From assembly GCA_018824795.1 (NCBI GenBank), contig JAHJFL010000002.1:1-8614 (forward strand): a DNA stretch of 8,614 bases, given 5' to 3'. Each line of letters begins with the position of its first letter. Within the stretch, counting starts at the first letter, position 1. Both the position numbers and the translations under genes were made by a program. The DNA is from a bacterium. GTDB taxonomy: Bacteria; Campylobacterota; Campylobacteria; Campylobacterales; Sulfurimonadaceae. Shown here piece after piece: positions 6,215-8,614 of the stretch. The notes under the pieces were generated by a model that did not search any database, had not been told where the DNA came from, and saw nothing but the letters and a program-made list of their open reading frames with translations.

Positions 6215-6671
6215 ACTTGTGATATGGGTGGTTACTTAAAATGGAAAAACCTCTATAAATCTGCTCTAGCAAAACAGCTTTTGCTATCTTATGACTCATA
6301 GTAATATTTCCTAAACTTATAACAATGTCGCTCTTTTTTAAAAAAGCATCCTCAAAGCCATAGGCTCCGCCTATGAAAAATTTAATTGACATTCTATCAT
6401 TTAATAGCTTACTAAAATCAAAACTGTCGATTAATTTTCCATCAGGATGTAAAGTAATTGAGTAATCACTCCCTATGTAAGCATCTAAAGCCCTCGTATA
6501 CGCCTGCTTTGAGGCTTCTGGTGAAATAGTGTGTGATTTTGCTACATCTTTTGGAAAAAGCTCAATATCCTCCACTTTTGCAAAGCGTGAAATCATTTTT
6601 ATCAAGTCTTTATAGAGCGGATCGTAAATACTTTTTTCTTTTTTTGCTATTGAAATAATATCTATCTTCAT
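6213..6671 (-). CDS. rlmH: RlmH, 23S rRNA (pseudouridine1915-N3)-methyltransferase
   Basis: SPOUT-family (alpha/beta-knot) methyltransferase that methylates pseudouridine 1915 in helix 69 of 23S rRNA, on assembled 70S ribosomes in E. coli. Landmarks are the [10 protein letters not shown] segment (97-106), with the SAM-binding glycines, and the C-terminal knot [20 protein letters not shown] (118-137), which leads into [15 protein letters not shown]. The terminal P-Y-H-K is a family signature (usually Y-H-K/R) and contributes to catalysis. The 152-residue length is normal (about 155). The start ATG abuts the stop of the thiE-like gene with only a weak upstream purine stretch, so coupled translation is likely. 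It sits directly before the DksA-like gene, consistent with a ribosome and growth-linked operon. Confidence 0.96.
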   Translation of the reverse strand: MKIDIISIAKKEKSIYDPLYKDLIKMISRFAKVEDIELFPKDVAKSHTISPEASKQAYTRALDAYIGSDYSITLHPDGKLIDSFDFSKLLNDRMSIKFFIGGAYGFEDAFLKKSDIVISLGNITMSHKIAKAVLLEQIYRGFSILSNHPYHK

Positions 6672-7232
6672 TTATAAGAGTCCACTTCCAATAACATGAT
6701 ACGTTACATTTGTAAAATAATCACTTTTTTTAACACCACCAATAGCAGCGACATAATGTTTTGATTTTAAAGCAATCACATCAAGTGAATCTCCAAGAAC
6801 GGTACTAATATTTTTTTTAGTATCTGTAGTTCTGAATGCACCTAAGCCAATATAATTTAAATCCATCTCATTTGCCAAAGTTACTTCTTCTTCATTATGT
6901 GTAGATATGCCTAAAATTTTATCTGCGCTTACAACACTTCTAATGATTTTAACAGCCTTGAGCACATCTGCATCAACACTTTTGAGATCTTCTTGACCTA
7001 AATGAACACCATCGCAGAACTCTATAAGTTCATACTTGTCATTTACAATTAAAAAACCATCATACATTTTTCTAATCTTTATAAGCTGCTGTTTTATAAA
7101 AGAGACATCCGCAGTTTTATTTCTATATTGAATAATCTCTGCAGCATTGGCCTTTGCAAGGTTGACATATTCTTCTAATGATATGCCTTTATCATCAAGC
7201 ATATCTTGATCACAAAGTGCATAAAGTCTCAT
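6672..7232 (-). CDS. Thiamine phosphate synthase family protein (ThiE-like, short)
   Basis: TIM-barrel protein of the ThiE/TenI family; ThiE joins HMP pyrophosphate and thiazole phosphate to form thiamine phosphate. Active-site motifs of true ThiE are mostly present: QYRNKT (35-40, the pyrimidine pyrophosphate Q-x-R-x-K), VNDK (63-66), GVHLGQEDL (75-83), GISTHNEEEV (108-117), a GLGAFRTTDTKK segment (129-140) and IGSGLL at the end (181-186). These favour ThiE over TenI, which lacks several of them. The protein is 186 residues, about 20-25 shorter than usual; the shortening is spread through loops and the C-terminus stops directly after the last phosphate-binding strand. One base separates its ATG from the accD stop, with no clear Shine-Dalgarno. 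Whether it is the organism's only ThiE cannot be told here, so I leave the symbol out. Confidence 0.82.
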   Translation of the reverse strand: MRLYALCDQDMLDDKGISLEEYVNLAKANAAEIIQYRNKTADVSFIKQQLIKIRKMYDGFLIVNDKYELIEFCDGVHLGQEDLKSVDADVLKAVKIIRSVVSADKILGISTHNEEEVTLANEMDLNYIGLGAFRTTDTKKNISTVLGDSLDVIALKSKHYVAAIGGVKKSDYFTNVTYHVIGSGLL

Positions 7233-7233
7233 A

Positions 7234-8076
7234 CTAAACTTTTAAGAATTTAAGGAGATCTGAAAGGGTTTTCTTAAGATGATTTCTATTGACAATCATA
7301 TCTATAGAGCCTTTTTCAAGTAAAAACTCTGCGCGTTGAAAACCATCTGGTAAAGCAGAACCTATTGTCTGCTCAATTACTCTTTGCCCAGCAAAACCAA
7401 CAAGGGCTCCGGGTTCAGCAATAATAATATCTCCAAGTGTCGCAAAAGATGCAGAAACGCCACCCATTGTCGGATCAGTTAAAACAGAGATGTATAATAG
7501 ATTATGTTTTGCAAGCTTTGCGAGTGCCGCAGATGTTTTACTCATCTGCAAAAGAGAAAAAGTGCTCTCTTGCATTCTGGCACCGCCACTTGCACTTAAA
7601 ATAATAAGACCTTCTTTATTCTCTATAGCACGATTAACCGCTCTAACAATTTTTTCACCCTCCACAGAACCAAGGGAACCACCCATGAAACCAAAGTCAA
7701 AAATAACTATTTGAGCACTTATTCCATTCATTATAATCGAGCCACTTACTACTGAAGATTTTCTACCCGTTTTAGCAAAACCTTCTTCAACTCTTTTTAC
7801 GTATGCTTTGCTATCAACAAACTTTAGTGGGTCAACCGGAGCAAGATTAGCGTCATATTCAACAAATGTTCCCTCATCGGCTAAAAGTTCTATTCTCTCT
7901 TTTACACCAATTCTAAGGTGAAATCCACATTTAGGGCAAACATAATTCTGGTGTTCAACTTCCTTGTAAAACATTAATGCATTACATGCTTTACACTTTA
8001 TCCAATGTGCCGGAGTTTCACTTTTTAGTGGTTGCTTATTGTCTTGGTTTCTTGAAAAAAGGCTTAATAAATTCAA
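7234..8076 (-). CDS. accD: AccD, acetyl-CoA carboxylase carboxyltransferase subunit beta
   Basis: Beta subunit of the carboxyltransferase that moves CO2 from carboxybiotin to acetyl-CoA, giving malonyl-CoA for fatty-acid synthesis; works as an alpha2beta2 complex with AccA, which is not in this window. The N-terminal zinc ribbon is complete (C28, C31, C47, C50). The crotonase-type core shows [15 protein letters not shown] (128-142), [10 protein letters not shown] (161-170), [12 protein letters not shown] (199-210), [17 protein letters not shown] (221-237) and [12 protein letters not shown] (245-256). The 280-residue length is normal. The start is TTG at 8074-8076, supported by AAGGAA at 8083-8088 and by a stop in the same frame just upstream, with no ATG between. 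It is the first gene of the seven-gene operon, so the promoter upstream controls all of it. Confidence 0.97.
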   Translation of the reverse strand: MNLLSLFSRNQDNKQPLKSETPAHWIKCKACNALMFYKEVEHQNYVCPKCGFHLRIGVKERIELLADEGTFVEYDANLAPVDPLKFVDSKAYVKRVEEGFAKTGRKSSVVSGSIIMNGISAQIVIFDFGFMGGSLGSVEGEKIVRAVNRAIENKEGLIILSASGGARMQESTFSLLQMSKTSAALAKLAKHNLLYISVLTDPTMGGVSASFATLGDIIIAEPGALVGFAGQRVIEQTIGSALPDGFQRAEFLLEKGSIDMIVNRNHLKKTLSDLLKFLKV

Positions 8077-8088
8077 TAATTGTTCCTT
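8074..8088 (-). promoter_or_regulatory. Ribosome binding site and TTG start of accD
   Basis: AAGGAA at 8083-8088 lies 7 bases (from AGGA) ahead of TTG at 8074-8076. Upstream in frame there is a TAA within five codons and no other start codon, so the TTG must be used unless translation begins well inside the gene. Confidence 0.78.
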
Positions 8089-8102
8089 ATTATTATGATT
8101 GT

Positions 8103-8118
8103 AACCTCTTTGGAGGTT
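8103..8118 (-). promoter_or_regulatory. Small hairpin in the accD 5' leader
   Basis: On the minus strand AACCTC pairs with GAGGTT around a 4-base loop (6 bp, three of them G-C), just downstream of the predicted accD transcription start and 15 bases before the Shine-Dalgarno. It could stabilise the transcript or modulate ribosome access. It is too short to name as a riboswitch or attenuator. Confidence 0.4.
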
Positions 8119-8131
8119 TTAGTAAAGTGAG

Positions 8132-8140
8132 ATTATACCA
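8132..8140 (-). promoter_or_regulatory. Extended -10 promoter of the accD operon
   Basis: Read on the minus strand the sequence is TGGTATAAT, a consensus -10 hexamer with the upstream TGn extension. No good -35 is seen at 16-18 bases, which is compatible with an extended -10 and with Campylobacterota sigma-70 promoters. It would start transcription near 8125, giving a leader of about 50 bases before the accD TTG. A short palindrome (8146-8156) sits just upstream. Confidence 0.65.
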
Positions 8141-8145
8141 AATTT

Positions 8146-8156
8146 ATACTAAGTAT
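8146..8156. repeat. 11-base palindrome upstream of the accD -10
   Basis: ATACT-A-AGTAT is a perfect palindrome lying where the spacer/-35 region of the accD promoter would be. It might be a regulator half-site pair, but in AT-rich DNA a 5-bp-arm palindrome is expected by chance fairly often. Confidence 0.3.
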
Positions 8157-8183
8157 TGGAATTATTTATTTTGAATAAGAGGG

Positions 8184-8206
8184 ACTACCCATATAATATG
8201 GGTAGT
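8184..8206 (-). terminator. Hairpin downstream of gltD
   Basis: ACTACCCATAT (8184-8194) and ATATGGGTAGT (8196-8206) are perfect 11-base inverted arms around one base; in RNA the central A/T pairs would open to give a loop over a stem of about 8-9 bp with four G-C pairs. It lies 11 bases after the gltD stop and well upstream of the accD promoter, so it most likely ends the gltD transcript. The following minus-strand bases are pyrimidine-rich but not a T run, so termination may be incomplete. Confidence 0.62.
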
Positions 8207-8217
8207 ATTTATATATG

Positions 8218-8614
8218 CTATTTGAGCAGAGAGTTGGAAATACTTCTTGCAGCTTCACGACCGTCATATGCTGCTGTTACAACTAAATCAGCACCTCTAA
8301 AACAGTCTCCACCAGCGTAAATACCCTTGGTAGTTGTTTCGTGAGTCGTTTCATTTATAGTGATGCCGCCCCACGTATTTGTTTCTATACCATTTTCTGC
8401 CAAGAAAGAAGGAACCGCAGGATCAAATCCTAGAGACATAATAACAACATCCGCTTTTACACGTGTTTCACTGCCTTTGATCTCTTCCATTTTTTGACGG
8501 CCACTTGCATCTTTTGCACCTAAAGTAGTTTTCACTATTTCAACTGCTATTGCTTTACCATTATCACCAAGAATAATCTCTTTTGGAGAAGCTAAGAAAG
8601 TAAAATCAACACCC
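8218..8614 (-). CDS. gltD: Glutamate synthase small subunit GltD (C-terminal 131 residues, cut by window edge)
   Basis: GltD is the FAD/NADPH-dependent, iron-sulfur beta subunit of glutamate synthase (GOGAT), which passes electrons to GltB for glutamate formation in ammonium assimilation. The frame is open from the window end to the TAG at 8218-8220. The visible part contains the ADVVIMSLGFDP strand of the second nucleotide-binding domain and the C-terminal FAD signature GIYAGGDCFRGADLVVTAAY followed by DGREAA. This G-G-D-x-x-x-G-A-x-x-V-x-x-A pattern is typical of GltD and its homologues. The N-terminal iron-sulfur domain lies outside the window, so a related oxidoreductase subunit (for example a GltD-like partner of another enzyme) cannot be fully excluded. 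It is transcribed towards accD but separated by a hairpin. Confidence 0.88.
   Translation of the reverse strand, partial: GVDFTFLASPKEIILGDNGKAIAVEIVKTTLGAKDASGRQKMEEIKGSETRVKADVVIMSLGFDPAVPSFLAENGIETNTWGGITINETTHETTTKGIYAGGDCFRGADLVVTAAYDGREAARSISNSLLK

Noticed and set aside
7490..8174. Two plus-strand open frames opposite accD and its leader
   Set aside because: Shadow frames of a conserved gene, with cysteine- and leucine-rich translations that do not look like real proteins.
8218..8535. A complete small protein beginning at the GTG at 8533-8535
   Set aside because: The same frame stays open to the window end and its upstream translation continues the GltD sequence, so this is the tail of a longer gene.
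1..8614. Mobile element, CRISPR array, phage defence cluster or RNA gene
   Set aside because: No direct repeats with spacers, transposase or integrase motifs, tRNA-like cloverleafs or defence-type domains were seen. The degenerate nuclease-like protein sits in a housekeeping operon, which argues against a defence island.

Overview
The window looks like a chromosomal piece of a Campylobacterota (epsilonproteobacterial) genome, most likely Sulfurimonas-like. The DNA is AT-rich and genes are packed almost without gaps. The order accD - (thiE) - rlmH - DksA-like gene - two-transmembrane protein - dus resembles what I remember from Campylobacter jejuni (Cj0127c down to Cj0123c), with the thiE-like gene as an addition. 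A fliN gene followed by a fliO-like gene with a large periplasmic domain is also typical of this phylum. Assignment to genus is inference.

Layout. (1) Positions 1-890, minus strand: a TSUP/TauE-SafE family membrane transporter gene, followed 8 bases later by the first 50 codons of uvrA, cut by the window edge. (2) Positions 891-1022: a divergent promoter region with a perfect 30-base inverted repeat that carries a -10 hexamer on each strand. (3) Positions 1023-2717, plus strand: a flagellar-motor operon of a CheX-like phosphatase, FliN and a FliO-like protein, with overlapping ends. (4) Positions 2714-2736: a hairpin covering the stop codons of two convergent genes. (5) Positions 2733-8076, minus strand: a seven-gene operon read accD, thiE-like, rlmH, DksA-like, two-TM protein, dus, and a PD-(D/E)XK-like hypothetical protein. 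Gaps are 0 to 10 bases, with one 1-base overlap. It appears to be driven by an extended -10 promoter near 8132-8140. (6) Positions 8077-8217: promoter of accD and the terminator hairpin of gltD. (7) Positions 8218-8614: the C-terminal 131 codons of gltD, cut by the window edge.

Functionally, the long operon combines growth-linked functions: the first committed step of fatty-acid synthesis (AccD), thiamine phosphate synthesis, modification of 23S rRNA and tRNA (RlmH, Dus), and a stringent-response type RNA polymerase modulator (DksA-like). Two proteins in it are of unknown function. The plus-strand operon supplies switch-complex and export-gate parts of the flagellum.

I see no tRNA, rRNA, CRISPR array, insertion sequence, phage gene or toxin-antitoxin pair. 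Most of the window is conserved core genome. The items that merit a second look are the symmetric divergent promoter, the nuclease-fold protein that lacks the usual lysine, and the two-TM protein of unknown function. I do not see a clear previously undescribed multi-gene system.
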